64,000 bases of DNA, taken from Colletotrichum lupini (taxonomy: Eukaryota > Ascomycota > Sordariomycetes > Glomerellales > Glomerellaceae). The notes beneath the pieces are model-generated. The model was not told where the DNA came from. It did not search any database and saw only the letters and a list, made by a program, of their open reading frames with translations. Where the stretch lies: contig NC_064673.1 in NCBI RefSeq assembly GCF_023278565.1, forward strand, positions 3,968,001 through 4,032,000, given 5' to 3'. Shown in pieces: positions 10,430 through 22,600 of this stretch. A program made the translations under genes and the position numbers. Each line of letters opens with the position of its first letter. Positions within the stretch are counted from its first letter, which is position 1.

Positions 10430-12731
10430 ATGGCCGACCACGCCCCAGGAATGGGGCCGTCCATGAAAGAGCCAAGCTGCATCAATTGTGGCGGCGTTGG
10501 CCATTGGGCTGTGGCTTGCCCGGAACCTGTCAGAGCGAAGCCCGCGTAAGTTTCGTGATGCAGAGTCTTGTCGGACGTGACAACAACTATCCCTTGCTTC
10601 AAGTTTGAATCATGGCTGACTCGACCAAAGTGGACTGTCCCGGAAAAATATTTCGAGTGGCCATGATCATCATAGCCGGGGTGGTGAATATCAACCCGGC
10701 GGACGCCGGCCGGGTGCTGTTGTGACCAAGTACTCGGCCCCACCAAGCGGCAATCCGATCGTCACTCGCTACGCTCCGCCCCCGGGTCAACCCCATGCTC
10801 CTCCGTACCCCGGCCCCCTGCCTTCATATCCTTCATATCCTCCACCTCCGAATGGCTACCCTCCCCCGCCAACAGGGAACTACCCCGGCTATCCCCAATA
10901 CTCCCCGCCGCCGCCGCCTCCCCCGGGTGCCCACCCACCACCTCCCGCTCCTCCTGCACCATACCATTATCCACCATCTGGCCAGTATGGCGCGCCTCCG
11001 CCTCCCGGTCCGTCTGGACTGCCGCCTCCTCCTTATCAACCACCACCACAATACGCTGGCAGTGCTCCTTACCCTCCTCCTCCTCCTCCATCTTACTCTT
11101 CTGGGCCTGGATATCATTCCGGTCCTCCACCTTCAGGCGGCCAGTACCCGCCCTCATATAATTCCACACCTCCGGGAGGCTATCCTCAGCCGCACTATGG
11201 GTCTCAACCGCCCCCAACACCGAATACTTACCCTCCCTCATGGGCGCCGCCACCTCCAGGATATGGTCACCCGCCTCCTTTGCCTGGCCCTCCACGTGCT
11301 ACACCACCGGGGCTCCCGCCAATTCCTCCTCAGAGGAACCAGCCGCCAAGAGACCGAAATGGGCGACATCGCCAAGGGCATAATAATCGAGATCGTTCTC
11401 GCCGAAATAAACAAGGCAATCAGTCGAAACGAGATCCTTCGCAGCCTAGACCAAAGTCGGAAAATAAAGCCAGACCAGTGCCAACACTGCCACAGCTCGA
11501 AGCCGTATCAAAGGCCGTCGAGGCGCCATCAGTCGCGAGCGACACACCTAAAAGCGTAAACATCAACAGTGCTTCAGAACAGGAAGCTGATGAAGAGTAC
11601 GATTGGGACTGGGAAGAAGAGATGATCTTCAAAGAACTAGAGAAAACCCACCAGCCAGACCCAATTGCTAAGCCGTTACCGGGGCCTGAGGAATACCACG
11701 ATAATATTGTGTTGCCTCCGGCGTGGAACGCCACTTGGATTCAGTCTCGATTTGCAACAGAAGGCAACCTCATGGAATTTTCGCGGCCGATACGAGAAAC
11801 CGAGTTCTTCGTCACGTTGCAGTACGATCCAGCATTCTGGAAGTGCCCTGAGGGAAGTGCTCCTCAACAACCCCCTGAGCCACGAGAGAGGCCCAGCACG
11901 TTCAAGTCCAGTCGCCTTCCAGGTTTTCCGTCTCTCCCTCCGAAACCTCCTACTCCAGAGAACCGTGAATACCGTCTGGTCAATAATCGAAAGCGGACTT
12001 TGGACGATTCAACATACAAGAACCCTCGAGCCAGGGCCGTCCCAGAAGGTGGCGAATGGGCGGATCATCGTCACAAGAGGCACAAGGTTGACTCGCTTCC
12101 CGGCTATAATGCCGCCTCACCGCACAATCGGAGATCTAGGGAGGATTCGAGACCGACGGATCGCTATCGTCACCAAAGACCAGAACGCACTGATTCCGAT
12201 CCAGGCCAGACGCTCCTCTTGTCCTTGGACGAGTCTCAAGACGCCGGCCCATCAAGGCGATTTGAAGACGCGGGACTCCAGGATTCTGGATACTACAGCT
12301 CTCGGAACGTTCGCAGACAGACATCGACCAACAATTTCCAGGAAAGGGGGGCATCACCACCTATGCTTCATCGCGGAGCATCACGACCAGACAGTCGGCC
12401 ACATAGTCGACAGGCGTCTCGGTCCCGATCTCGTTCTCGCCATTCCCGCCGCCGTGGATCTCACAGCAGCCATGATGAATCACGTCCAGCTTCCAGGCAA
12501 TCTGTAGCGTCCTTTGGTTCTGATGCATCGGAACTATCTGCACTAGAGGCCGAGCTCCTCGGCATTGCTCCCAAGTCCAAGGGAGACCGAGATGGCAAGC
12601 CGGATGGAATGAAGATGCGTAAGCGCGTCACTAAAGTTGATTCGGCTTACAGGTAAGTTTTTTTCAATGGCTATCGTTTTTTCTTTCTTTTGTTCTTCTC
12701 ACTAACCCGGCATCGAAGTCGCCGATGGTGA
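10430..12731 (+). CDS. CCHC zinc-knuckle, proline-rich, RS-tailed protein (predicted RNA-binding)
   Basis: Three exons: 10,430-10,545, 10,676-12,652 and 12,719-12,731, together 2,106 nt or 701 aa. One CCHC knuckle (CINCGGVGHWAVAC, residues 17-30) sits near the N-terminus. A very long proline/tyrosine/glycine-rich segment follows (about 55-265, PPPPPGAHPPPP type). Then come a basic Arg/Asn stretch, an acidic patch (DEEYDWDWEEEMIFKELEK, about 344-362), and a serine/arginine-rich tail (SRSRSRHSRRR, about 620-632). The last exon is only 13 nt and turns the end from a stop inside GTAAGT into SRRW-stop; its branch site CTAAC precedes the CGAAG acceptor. The layout suggests a nuclear RNA-binding or mRNA-processing factor, but I do not recognise a named orthologue. 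It is convergent with the Egh16-like gene. Confidence 0.9.
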
Positions 12732-13703
12732 TTTTCTCCTTAGCTTCCATCCACAGGGGCGCACTTTCATGATTCAGCAAAAGCATAACATCTGGGTGTA
12801 TCATCAATGCTCTACCCGTAAACAACGCAGACAGTTTCTGCGCAATTGTTCGCATCGTTACACTCTAAATGGCAGCAGCCTAGACATAGAGGCACCGCTA
12901 TAATACATGACAGTCTGGCGGCATAGCATCAAAATCCGGCGTTGGGATGGAGTGAACCTGGCGGCCGAGGATTGGATCTTCGGCCTGGGGAAGGGCGTCA
13001 TGTGGGTAGAATACTCGTTGAATGGTTGACTATCATCTCGTTTCTTGCAATAGACACCTCCCGTCCATCTCTTTTTCTCTCAGTACATGTATGGCCGAGA
13101 GAGGCATGCGAATGGCCAGGCCAAAATCAAATTCACAAGAGAACCACAACGTTTCCTCCACCGCTATTGGTCAAAAGTGTTTAGTTTCCTGTCCGCCTGA
13201 CACAAGTCCGGTGTCAAGTCATTGCAAGACCGAGCAGAAGGGATATGGCCTGTGCATCAGAAGTCTATTCAGCTTCGGACGAGGGCAGTGATTGCCTCAA
13301 AGCGTTGCCTGATTAGTGTCCTCGGGTCATTTTGTCTGTTCGACTTTAAGCATCTGCCTTGCCGGGTGATGGAAGTATCGGTGAAGAGGTCTGACTGTCA
13401 GGTTGACGAATTATGATGTTTGTTATGCTGACATTATCACACAGGATCACATCACAGCGAGCGTGTAGAAGAGGTTTTTCAAACTCCGATCGGCGTCAAT
13501 TGCCTATGGAAAAATGACGACCTAATAAGAAAAGTAGTATGTAGGAAATAAAGAACGGCCGTTTCCAAAAAGCTCTATACCCAAGTCTGGAATCCACCAA
13601 GCCTCAGAAGTCCCTGACTTCCTGCAGCGTCGATCGAGTCCTCCAAACTCCCAGGTTTGACACACCGAGAAGATCCTCATCAAAGAATCGCTGGACGAGT
13701 CGC
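12732..13703. other. Convergent spacer, no gene seen
   Basis: A 972-bp stretch between the stop codons of the zinc-knuckle gene and the Egh16-like gene. It should contain both 3' untranslated regions. No open frame with recognisable content and no structured element are seen. Confidence 0.6.
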
Positions 13704-14668
13704 TTATGCGCGGTTGTTGAGCTCCATGCGCTTCTTGAGACGGTAGGCAATGGCGCGCTTGCGGCCGGCGGCGGACTGGGTGAAGGCAGCAGAGCCACCG
13801 AAGGGACCGGCACCAGCACCGTTGCGGACACGTACGACGCAGACGTTGGAGGCCATGCCGACCGTGCCGTCGCAGGTCATGCCAGCGGGCATCTGGACCT
13901 TGATGGGGAAGTCGGTGTTGGTGGCAAGGGACAGACCCTGGACGCCGAGGCCCGGGACGTCAGTGGTGACCTGGGCGCTCTGGAATGCCTCCTCCTTGGT
14001 GCCGCCGGAGGTGCCGTCGACATCGGCGGTCATAGGACCGGCGCCATCCTGGTTGATCTGGCGGAAGGTCATGGAAATGGTGCCATCATCGGCGGCGGTG
14101 GGCATGCCCTGGGAGGCACCCATGCCGGCAGTGGCGGCGACGCGGGCCTCGGGGGGACCGCTCTGCTTGTTGCCCTTGTTCTTGCCACCGCCACCGAAGA
14201 GGCCGGCGAGACCCTGGCGAGCGTAGAGCTCGGCGCGCTTCATGTTGGGGATGTTGTCCTCGACACCAGTGCCAGATGCGGCGCCGTTGTTCTTGGGGGC
14301 GGCAGCACCACCCATGAAGTTGTTGACCATCACGGAGGCGTCAACGGGGCCGTTGCCCTGAGTGCGGCCAAGAGGGCCAACCTCACCGGAGGCGATCTCG
14401 CGGTCACGGATGATGGCAGTGTCGGCCTGAGAGCCGCAGCCGTTGGAGGAGCAGTCACGGGGGGTTCCATCAGCGACTGAAAGGTGAGTGAGTTAGTTAT
14501 TCATGTGTAGGTGTGTGGAAGAGCAAACCATGTTGCTCAGGAAAGTGGTGAAGGCTTACTGGTGAGACCGGGCATGGTGACGCCGTTGGCGCCCTCGACG
14601 GACATCAGCGTGCCGTGGGCAGAGACGGTAGCAGCCAGGGCGGCGACGAGGAGCAATTGGGAGCGCAT
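13704..14668 (-). CDS. Secreted Egh16-like / Gas1-type protein (DUF3129 family)
   Basis: Two exons: complement(14,560-14,668) and complement(13,704-14,476), 882 nt or 293 aa, with an 83-nt intron (GTAAGC donor, TTTCAG acceptor). A signal peptide MRSQLLLVAALAATVSA should be cut before His18, so the mature protein would start HGTLMSVEGANG. Other marks are DGTPRDCSSNGCGSQAD, GEVGPLGRTQGNGPVD, a Gly/Lys linker (GLFGGGGKNKGNK) and MTFRQINQDGAGPMTADVD. There are four cysteines after the signal (45, 50, 238, 249), enough for two disulfides, and a basic C-terminus (RKRAIAYRLKKR). The family includes Magnaporthe Gas1/Gas2 and Blumeria Egh16, linked to appressoria and early infection, but it also occurs in non-pathogens. 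A TATA box lies about 200 bp upstream. The wild-type biochemical activity is not established. Confidence 0.88.
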
Positions 14669-14869
14669 TTTGAATGAGAGATTCGAGCTTGAGGGAACTA
14701 GGTTGAATCGGAGTTGGTTTTAGAGATTAAGAGATCCTATTCGTGAAGAGCCACCGGGGCTGAGATAGGTAAGGAAAGTGGAAAGGGTGAAGAAGTGAAA
14801 GGCTTGCTTTGTTGATGCTGTGTGATGAGGTAGGAAAAAAGGTTAGACGTGATGGTGTGGACGGGACTG

Positions 14870-14877
14870 TTATATAG
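14870..14877 (-). promoter_or_regulatory. TATA box of the Egh16-like gene
   Basis: CTATATAA on the minus strand, about 202 bp upstream of the start codon, followed by a CT-rich leader on the same strand. Position and context fit a core promoter of a strongly expressed secreted-protein gene. Confidence 0.5.
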
Positions 14878-17800
14878 AAGGTCTCGACTGGACTTGCTTG
14901 GCATTCCATATCATAGTCAGGGGAGACGAATTTGACAAATTCCTTGGGTTGAGATGGGACGGATTTTGGGTGGGAGGTTCGGAATCAGATCGTTCCATGC
15001 TGGACCACCGTCGTAGCAAGCAAAGCAACGAAGCAGTGCGGTGCAGGCAGAGACAAGGCAAGGCCAGGCGGGTGGGCAAGCAAGCATGTAGACGATGAGG
15101 TTCCAGGGTCTGTTCTCAGCTGAACCTCACCTCCTTCTCCTCCTCCCATACACGCGCGCTCATACGTACACAGAGGTACATTAGCGGCAAGGAGAGACAT
15201 AGACTCGCCCTTGCCGGCCTACCTTGCATCCCCGATCAGACCTTGCACCCTGCAACCCTTCGTCAGTGTCAGTGTGTTCCCAATGGCTAGGACCTTGAAG
15301 CCGTCAGTCGAAGTCAACCTCAAGCATGGCTCGGTATCGCGTCGGCTCGAGCAGCATAGGGAAACAAGAGGAGGGGCGTGAGTGGGCTGGCTGGGGGCGT
15401 GTGAACCTCGGATTCTGTCCTTTGATTGACTTCATAGCTGAACGCGAGGAAATTGGAATTGTGAAAACCCTTCACCGTGATTCAACCAGGTGAAGTTGGG
15501 ACGACAAGACCATCGCGACGTCGGAGGCGGGTCACTGGACGGTAAGCGTGGACATGCGATACGAAGGAGGCTGGGGTTTAGAAGTTGAAGCATCACAAAC
15601 GGATCGCCAAGAGGCAGCTCAGAGCAAATCGCATCTACGTTGCTGGAGTCGTCTTCCAGAAAGAGAGACGTGGAAGCGTCCCGAGAATCCACCCGCCCAC
15701 ATACAGATCCTGGGGGTGCTGCTAGGCTTGGATGGGTTGGGGCTACTGCGCCTCGTTGCCCTTGGTAAGGTAGTTGCTGCGCGCGCGCGTGTTTGGTGGT
15801 GTACGGCGTGTTTAGGAGACGGAATGATTTGAGTGATGTGCAGTTTGGATATGCGGCGAGGGGCTCGCGATGTGGAGGATGCGCGAGGATGTGTCGATGT
15901 GCTGCCGGGTTGCTAGCTCGACGCTCGAGGCTCAAGGGGGAGAGACATTGAGGGACGATGTGTGGGATCATTGGGATGTGAAGTTAGGTTCTCGGGTGCA
16001 TGAAGCTTGGCGAATCTTTGCTCGCGAATCTGTTTCAGTGGAGGTCTTGGCGACGAATGGCCGTGCTGTGCCTTGAAGTTGATTTGAGTGACGATGTGAG
16101 AAGAACACAGCAACTCAGGGACTATGGAACTCTGCCAACTCAGGAACACGCGCGTAGCTTGTAGTCAGCAAGTCAGGTTTTAGGTGTAGGGGACGCACGA
16201 GAAGAGACAACCAGAGTTCCGATTGGTTCAAGAGTCAGAAACTTGATGCAGCCTTCTTACGGTAGCCAAGAAGTTTACGGTTTCGGTGATCGGACTGGCA
16301 TGCTTGGGACCTAGGGAAGATCTGGAGTCGCCAGGCCAGAGGTGAAGGGGAGATCTTCTGTGGCCTACCGCTACGGAATGGAGTATCTACCGTGATGTTC
16401 ACAGGGACTCTCGATGCGCAACCGTTGAGCTCCGTCCGCTAAGCCTTCGAGGACCCGTTTATTTTCCCTGGCTAAAAGTCTTGGTAGTAAGGATTTGTAT
16501 CGCCTCAGCCCTGAAGCAGGCCTCAAGAGTCTCCGAGTCCAGGCTCGGAAACGCTGGTCCACGTTTGGGAGTCAGGAAGTGCGGCCGTTGCCCTGGCCGT
16601 GTGTACGGGGAGAAGTTCTTTTCTTTGGTTACGGAAGACATGCCATGGTTGGCGGTGATTGTGGTTTTACGCTTGATTAGCTGGCGCCGGATGCATCTCA
16701 AGGCTGGTAGCCCTCTCCACATCCGGGGTAAGTAGGTAGTTAGAGAGACACGGTCTCGGGGTGTTCGAATAAGCCTAAGATGAGATCTGCTGATGCCGCT
16801 GCAGCCTAGGACATCGATTTTGGAGTGTTCGTGTTCCTCCGGCGGGCGATCACCCGCGATGTGCGTCCGCGATATGCACCCGAGTGGTGCGAATAGAAGG
16901 TTTGCCTGTCGGCACCATGGTACGACTATCTGTTTCTATGGATCAAGGAGGGGTATATGGTGAGCAGAAAACCTTGTGGTGATGAGGTTGCTGCGTGGTG
17001 ATGAACAACGAGCGAAGCAATGCATGAGAGATCGACTCAAGATCCCGCCGTTGTAGCCTGCACTAACGCGAGGAGCAAACGGTAGAACGCGGCCTGCAGC
17101 AATGGAAGCTTTCTAGCGGGCTTGGAGGGCTGTATGTCAACCAGAAGTGATGTAGACACGCTCTCTGTCTGTGGCTCCCCTTTCTGATGGGTGGTGTGTT
17201 ATGACAGACAGCTCAGTGTGGTTGTCAGTGCTCCCCCTTCCCCATAACGATGAGTCTGACCTGAGGTGGCCGTGTGACCATAGGAGAGCGGAAGAGCGTC
17301 CGAGTCACGTCAGGCCGTGCGAGGGATACAGTTGTTTCTTCAACGTGGTGGCTAGGAGCTAGTGTGACTCTGCGAGTAAGAACGTAAGACAAGCAGGATT
17401 CGCAAAGACACGGAGAAGCAGGCCCGGCCTGAGACTGACGCGAGCGTTTGTGTTCGGAGAATTACGGCGGGAAGAATACCTCGGAGACTATGTACGGAGT
17501 AGGGGGGCAGCAGATCTCATCACCTCAGCCAGGCGTGGGCGTTGCAGGGGTTGTAGGTGAATCAAGGATAGCAACGTACCGAGGCCCCCTGCTTGAAGCT
17601 TGAAACGGGAACCAAATTTAGAGGCAAAGCTTGGACTGTTTAAGCTCGTGGCATCCGAGGCAGCGGACAGCCAACTAACACCCTCTCGAATCTTGATAGG
17701 CTCTCCAAGAGTCCTGCACATGGATGTACGTGTAATTATCTGCATACTTGCATACTTAGGTAAGGTAGCAGAAGCATGTTGATGCAAGTGTGTACGGAGT

Positions 17801-19170
17801 ACATGAAAGTGTAAGTGTAAGTGTGTGCACAACGTACACGTTTCCTCCGCGTCATCAAACAAATATGCTTAATTGTGCATGGCAGTAGTCTTGTCTCTGC
17901 TTGGGCCAGTCCTACTTTACATAACCAAGTTGGTTGATTGCTTTCTTTCTGACCTTCGTTTTCGGCTTCCTTCCCGTGCCTGTGCTTGTTCCTGGTGGCT
18001 CTCTTATTCCCCGACCATACTCCATCATCCACGACTAATGCAGGCACAATGCTAAACCAATCTGTCATCCCGCAACTTTAACATAACCCGCCCTTGGCGC
18101 ATCTTGTCTTCAGTCAGTTCAGCCTATTGACTTTTTCTCACAACTATACACGGGCTACTTCATGCCCTATGCTACCTTGCCATGGAACGATTGCTTGAAC
18201 TTCTTTCCAAATCAATACGGTGCAACTGCCCGTTATAGTATCTCGCTTTCGTCCCTTTAGCCCCTAGCCCCTCGGGATGGTTCGCTCCCATCCTCATTCT
18301 GTCTTGACCTTTCTCTGCCAAGACGGTTCTAGATTCAGCGCCACCTCTCCTTCGGCACAGCCATGGCGACATGGCCCAAATGGTAGACAGCCCGCCACTT
18401 GACCCTCGTCACCCGTAGATGGGCTAGCCCTGCTCCCGGTGGCTGACATGACATGTGGCTCCCGTCCGCTCTGACATGCCACCAGCAGGCGCAACACGTC
18501 TCTCAGACCTCTTCTGTGACAACCTTGGTACACCTGGGCAGACGCTGCCGGTCAACGGCAAAATCAAACTTGGGATAGCTGTTTGGGCCACTCGCCCTCC
18601 GCGACCTCTAGCGCGCTTCTCACGTCCGCGACGGCAAGGTCACATACCTGCGATCTCCAGCCCTGTCGCTCACCGAGCTAGCGAGAAATCCGCAACGTTT
18701 GTAGGCCGGCATTGATGTTTCCCCGACCAACTGAACATCGGTCCGCGGCGATCGATCTCATCATTCAGATCCCTCTTCACCTTGCCTCAGCGCGGATCAC
18801 GATGCCTCCGTTTCCTGCCGTCTCTTCGAGGGGCTAACCGGTTTCCATTCCTACGCCCCTTTATTTTCTGAATGGTAAGTAAATAGGTTTTCGCTGCTCG
18901 CCGATGGAAAGATCCTTGACGCACCCTGGCTTCTTGATCATTCCGGAGTCCCTTCTCAAAACTCAGGCTCTTGGGGCCTTGGGCAGAACGAACTATCGAA
19001 CCAAAGCCAGTCGTTGACTGATTCCAGGCACAGTTGCCAGGTTGGCCCGGGTTTGCCTTCAGGCAACTCTACAAGGACTGTGCAAAATCCGACGAAATGA
19101 TTTCAATTCCTATGGTTCTGCCAAATAACCTACGCGGAGGTCCCTGATCAGTACAACCCATCTCCCCTTT
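14878..19170. other. Gene-free stretch of normal composition
   Basis: About 4.3 kb with no reading frame I can support: the longest frames are out of register with any splice pattern, low in coding signal and without domains. It holds two TACGGAGTA motifs (17,493 and 17,793), GTAAGTGT-type short repeats at 17,808-17,826 and pyrimidine-rich plus-strand DNA from about 17,900 onward. CpA and TpG are present at ordinary levels, so RIP has not affected it. Confidence 0.5.
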
Positions 19171-19174
19171 AACC

Positions 19175-19913
19175 CTATTCGCCCCAAACGCTCCCTTGTC
19201 TGACATTCGTCCCTTTGTCTAGCATCGCTCCCTTTCTTTGGCGAGCTTCGACGAATGCGAGCGTCGAGAAGACGAGATGGCCTAGCTGTTGACCAACTCC
19301 TTGCCGTCTCATTACCGCATCATCCTTACACTCCAGCTTACTGGTAAAAACGTTAACAACGAGCAAATTGAATCGATGTTCTGCTCATCACTGTGTTCTC
19401 CAACATACCTTAAGGTGCTGATTTCAGATTCCTGCACGTCCGTTCCAACCTGCATTACCGATATCCTGTCATCATTCGCTGACGGCGGTATCTTGACCAA
19501 ACAGATGGCATCTGTGCCCACATTTGGCTTCAGACCGAACGTCAAACGCGTCGTATGATCCCAGAGAAAGCGACACCGAGTTTGAGGGTCGTGGAGTAAA
19601 ACTGAGCCGGGCTCATGATATCAACAGTGAACGGGCAAGTTGACTACTGCGCCTGGTCATGCTTAATCACCTCATACACAGAGACTCCGGAGCTGAATGG
19701 GTCTGACAGCAACTTGTCAATTTGCGGTGCCATCTCAGAGAGCGGTTCAGATGATTTGGGCAATGAAGAAAGCTCGTGCAACGTTCGTCCACAGCAGCCA
19801 TTTCCCGGGTAAGCTCGCTTGCGGTATGAGTCTCTTGCTGTCTCGCGGCTTCTGAGACGACGACTGATGGTGATAACCTGGTTGCCGCTTCTATTTCTGG
19901 CCTCGCAACCCAA
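19175..19913 (-). pseudogene. Weak, possibly broken multi-exon gene of unknown family
   Basis: Coding-like pieces occur on the minus strand. One ends in PQIDKLLSDPFSSGVSVYEV (about 19,640-19,750). Another reads VKIPPSANDDRISVMQVGTD and then joins, over a plausible 69-nt intron (GTATGT donor, GTTAAC branch, ACCAG acceptor), to KLECKDDAVMRRQGVGQQLG and LVFSTLAFVEARQRKG, with a stop at 19,175. Between the pieces the frame is interrupted. The make-up (helical, Gln/Leu-rich end) would suit the C-terminal part of a fungal transcription factor, but I do not recognise the family. It could also be chance. Confidence 0.25.
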
Positions 19914-20158
19914 TCAAGCGTCAGGCTGTCTCTGATTGGAACTCTTTGATGGCCTCATAGGCCCATCAGTCTCCGTGCTTAGAAGTGCTCGTTTTGCCCC
20001 CTATTCACTCCTCTCCATCTGGACTTCATTCCATCCTCAACTGTCGCTCGAACCAATGCTACGCTGATATGAGATTGCTTGAGACCGTCTGTCATAGTAT
20101 TCAAATTTCTTACTGCTAACTTGTCAGACTTCATCTTTTGTGATCTAACTGCGATGCA

Positions 20159-20507
20159 TGCCATGGACTCGCAGGAGACGTTGGGAGTTACGGATGTAGC
20201 TCTTGGCTCCCCTGTCACCTTTCACTTGTCGAACGAATACGAGTACGTTAAAAAAGAAATTGCAAGAGAGGTACCAAAGCTCGTGTCGAGTACTGGTTGT
20301 CAGAGTGAGTATCCAATGTATAGTACCGTCACGTCGGATACCTTACAATCCTCTCAATCACGGTGTCTCCATCCCACCATCACTTCATACAAAGTGCTTT
20401 CATGGTGGCAGCCTTCGGAGGTGTCGGTCACGTTCTCGACGCTAGTTGGTCCTTCCTTTACAGCTTCTAGGCGAACGGACACAAACTTCGAAAAATCAAA
20501 TTGGTGA
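20159..20507 (+). other. Weak coding traces next to the AT-rich boundary
   Basis: On the plus strand a canonical branch site and acceptor (GCTAACTTGTCAG, ending about 20,128) precede an ATG in good context (GCCATGGAC, ATG at 20,162). That frame reads MDSQETLGVTDVALGSPVTF and onward, with a GTGAGT donor near 20,306. A further piece in another frame reads MVAAFGGVGHVLDASWSFLY before a stop. No family is recognised. On the opposite strand a short frame at complement(20,517-20,714) also has a true ATG (MKSDSTPQQQSWQRAHSG) and equal claim. At most one of these is real; the gene may have been cut by the insertion to the right. Confidence 0.2.
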
Positions 20508-20859
20508 AACGAACCCCTATAGTTTCAACCTTCCCCACTTGCGGAGGAGCGTATACAAATCCCCAGGCGGTTCTCCGGTTTCGACTTTCATCCTGTTCAA
20601 CTTCGGGACGATTGTCCAGTGAGCTGGAATACCGAAACCGGACCGGCTGAAGGAGCCGAGGCCGCTGTGCGCCCGTTGCCAAGACTGCTGCTGTGGCGTT
20701 GAATCTGATTTCATGAGAGTCTGGTCTGGTGAAGAGGGGCATAGTACTTCATTTGTGAAATGCCGGTATGTAAGGTGCAGGTATTAGAGTTAGCCGTTCA
20801 AGGGAAATTTGACATTGCCGTTAGACTCGAGCTAATTGTTATTCTCTTCAAGATAGCTG

Positions 20860-22600
20860 CTTGATTGTCGTTAATAGGCTTCTATAACACTATAGGTCTT
20901 TGTATCGGATTAGAAGTCTAATTCGACCGCGGCATACGGCCAACTGCGCAGGGGCTAATTAGGGGCCCTATTTACGATTATAATAGCTAGCCTAACTTAT
21001 AGTTAGAACCTCTTTTTTATACTTATTATATAGAAATTTATATAATTTAATTAATCTTTTTATTAACTTATAGTTTAAACTAATTATTTTATAATAGGGA
21101 GACTAATATTAATTAGTAATTAAATTTTATTATTATAAATTAGTAAAGTATTTTACTATATCAAAAAAATAACTTTTTAATACTATACGGGATAGGAGAT
21201 CTATATTAATTAATTTTATAAAAATAAATAGAAAAAGAAGTAATTTTTAAATACTATATAGAATTAAATAATCGTAGCCCTTTATTACTTATAAAAGGTC
21301 GATATTTACTTTATAAATAGAAAAAGCGCTATTATTACTACCGGATTTAGTAAAAAGTGCTACTATTTTACGCGGCCTTAGTAATACGAGGTATTTATTA
21401 GAGCCGGTTAGTAGCGAGGTATTATATACTTTAAGGCAGGGACTTACGAAATCCTACTCTCTTATTAAAGTAGTACGCTTAGCTAATTTTAATATAATTT
21501 ACGCGCCTAGATCCCCTACCTTATTTAAAATTATTTATACTTTTTATAAAAGCTATTTATTTATTATTTTTAACTTAGTAAACTATTCTAGCTTTTTTAA
21601 TTAACTTATTAATATAATATATAATTACTTTAAATAGTAATAATACCTTATTCCCTTATTACTACTTAAAAATAATAAATTATTATACGACCTATTTAAT
21701 AGCTTTTTAAAAACGATCGGTCGCTCGATTATTAACTTAATATAATATTACGACGGGTAATTATTATAATAAATTAAAATATTACGTTCTTAAAGTACTT
21801 TACTAACCGCGAGAATAAGAATAAAAATACTAAACGGCCAGAACTTTTATTAGCTAAGTAATATACTTCTCTCCGTAATAAGCTTAAGGATATTAACTTT
21901 ATTTAATTAAAGCTATTATAAGAGATTAAAATTAATATTAAGGGGATCTTAAAAAAGTAAAAGCGGTATATTATTTAGTAAGTATTAGTTTTTAATAATT
22001 AAAGTTATTAAGGCTAGGTATTATATTAATTAGAAACTTAGTAAATAGAAAGAGGCCCTTAATAACCTTATTTAAAAAACGACAATAAGTTTTTTTTTTA
22101 TATTAGCGAGCGGTTAAACCTTCGCTCTTTAGGGTCCTTAAGAGTATACTTTTATTAATTTTAATAGCTACATATTACTATTACTAGCTACTATATAAAC
22201 CGTAATAATATAAAAAAAGTATATAAAGTATATAATAGCTACGCCTAGCCTATTTACTTTAATACCTACCCTAACTACGTTTACTTTAGTTTTATAACCG
22301 CGTTATCGTCCCCTATTTTAATTTAAAAATACTAAATATAAATAAGAAGCTAGTCCTTAGTATAAAAGACCTCTAAGCTATTTTAACCTTTAATATTACT
22401 TATAATATAGGTATTTTTTAACTTAAATAGTAACGTATTTGACTAGCTAAATATTATTAAATTTTATATTATATAAGAGCACGGCCTAGCGAGCTCGTTT
22501 AGAAAAAAAAAAAAACCCTTAAGATAGGTCTATAAATGAACTTTTTAAAACCTAAGGCCTCGAATTAATAAACGCTAAGTATTATAATAGTTTAAAAAGT
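20860..22600. other. Left edge of the AT-rich block, unidentified
   Basis: Heavily mutated sequence between the compositional boundary and the first recognisable recombinase motif. The N-terminal part of the DUF3435 relic probably occupies the right end of it. No terminal repeat could be recognised by eye; a TTAC(N7)A match at 20,972-20,983 is noted under findings. Confidence 0.4.

Noticed and set aside
10795..11559. A 254-codon plus-strand His/Leu-rich frame and opposite-strand frames
   Set aside because: They are out-of-frame shadows of the proline-rich part of the zinc-knuckle gene, whose own frame has the CCHC exon, splice sites and RS tail.
13750..14226. A 158-codon plus-strand frame opposite the Egh16-like gene
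   Set aside because: Antisense shadow caused by high third-position GC of the real minus-strand gene, which has a signal peptide and family motifs.
15432..15971. A 179-codon minus-strand frame
   Set aside because: No domain, no splice context, and equally long frames exist on the other strand; it looks like chance in unmutated intergenic DNA.
1..20860. tRNA genes in the gene-bearing part
   Set aside because: I looked for GGTTCGA-type B boxes on both strands by eye and found none with a matching cloverleaf; a dedicated scan could still find one.
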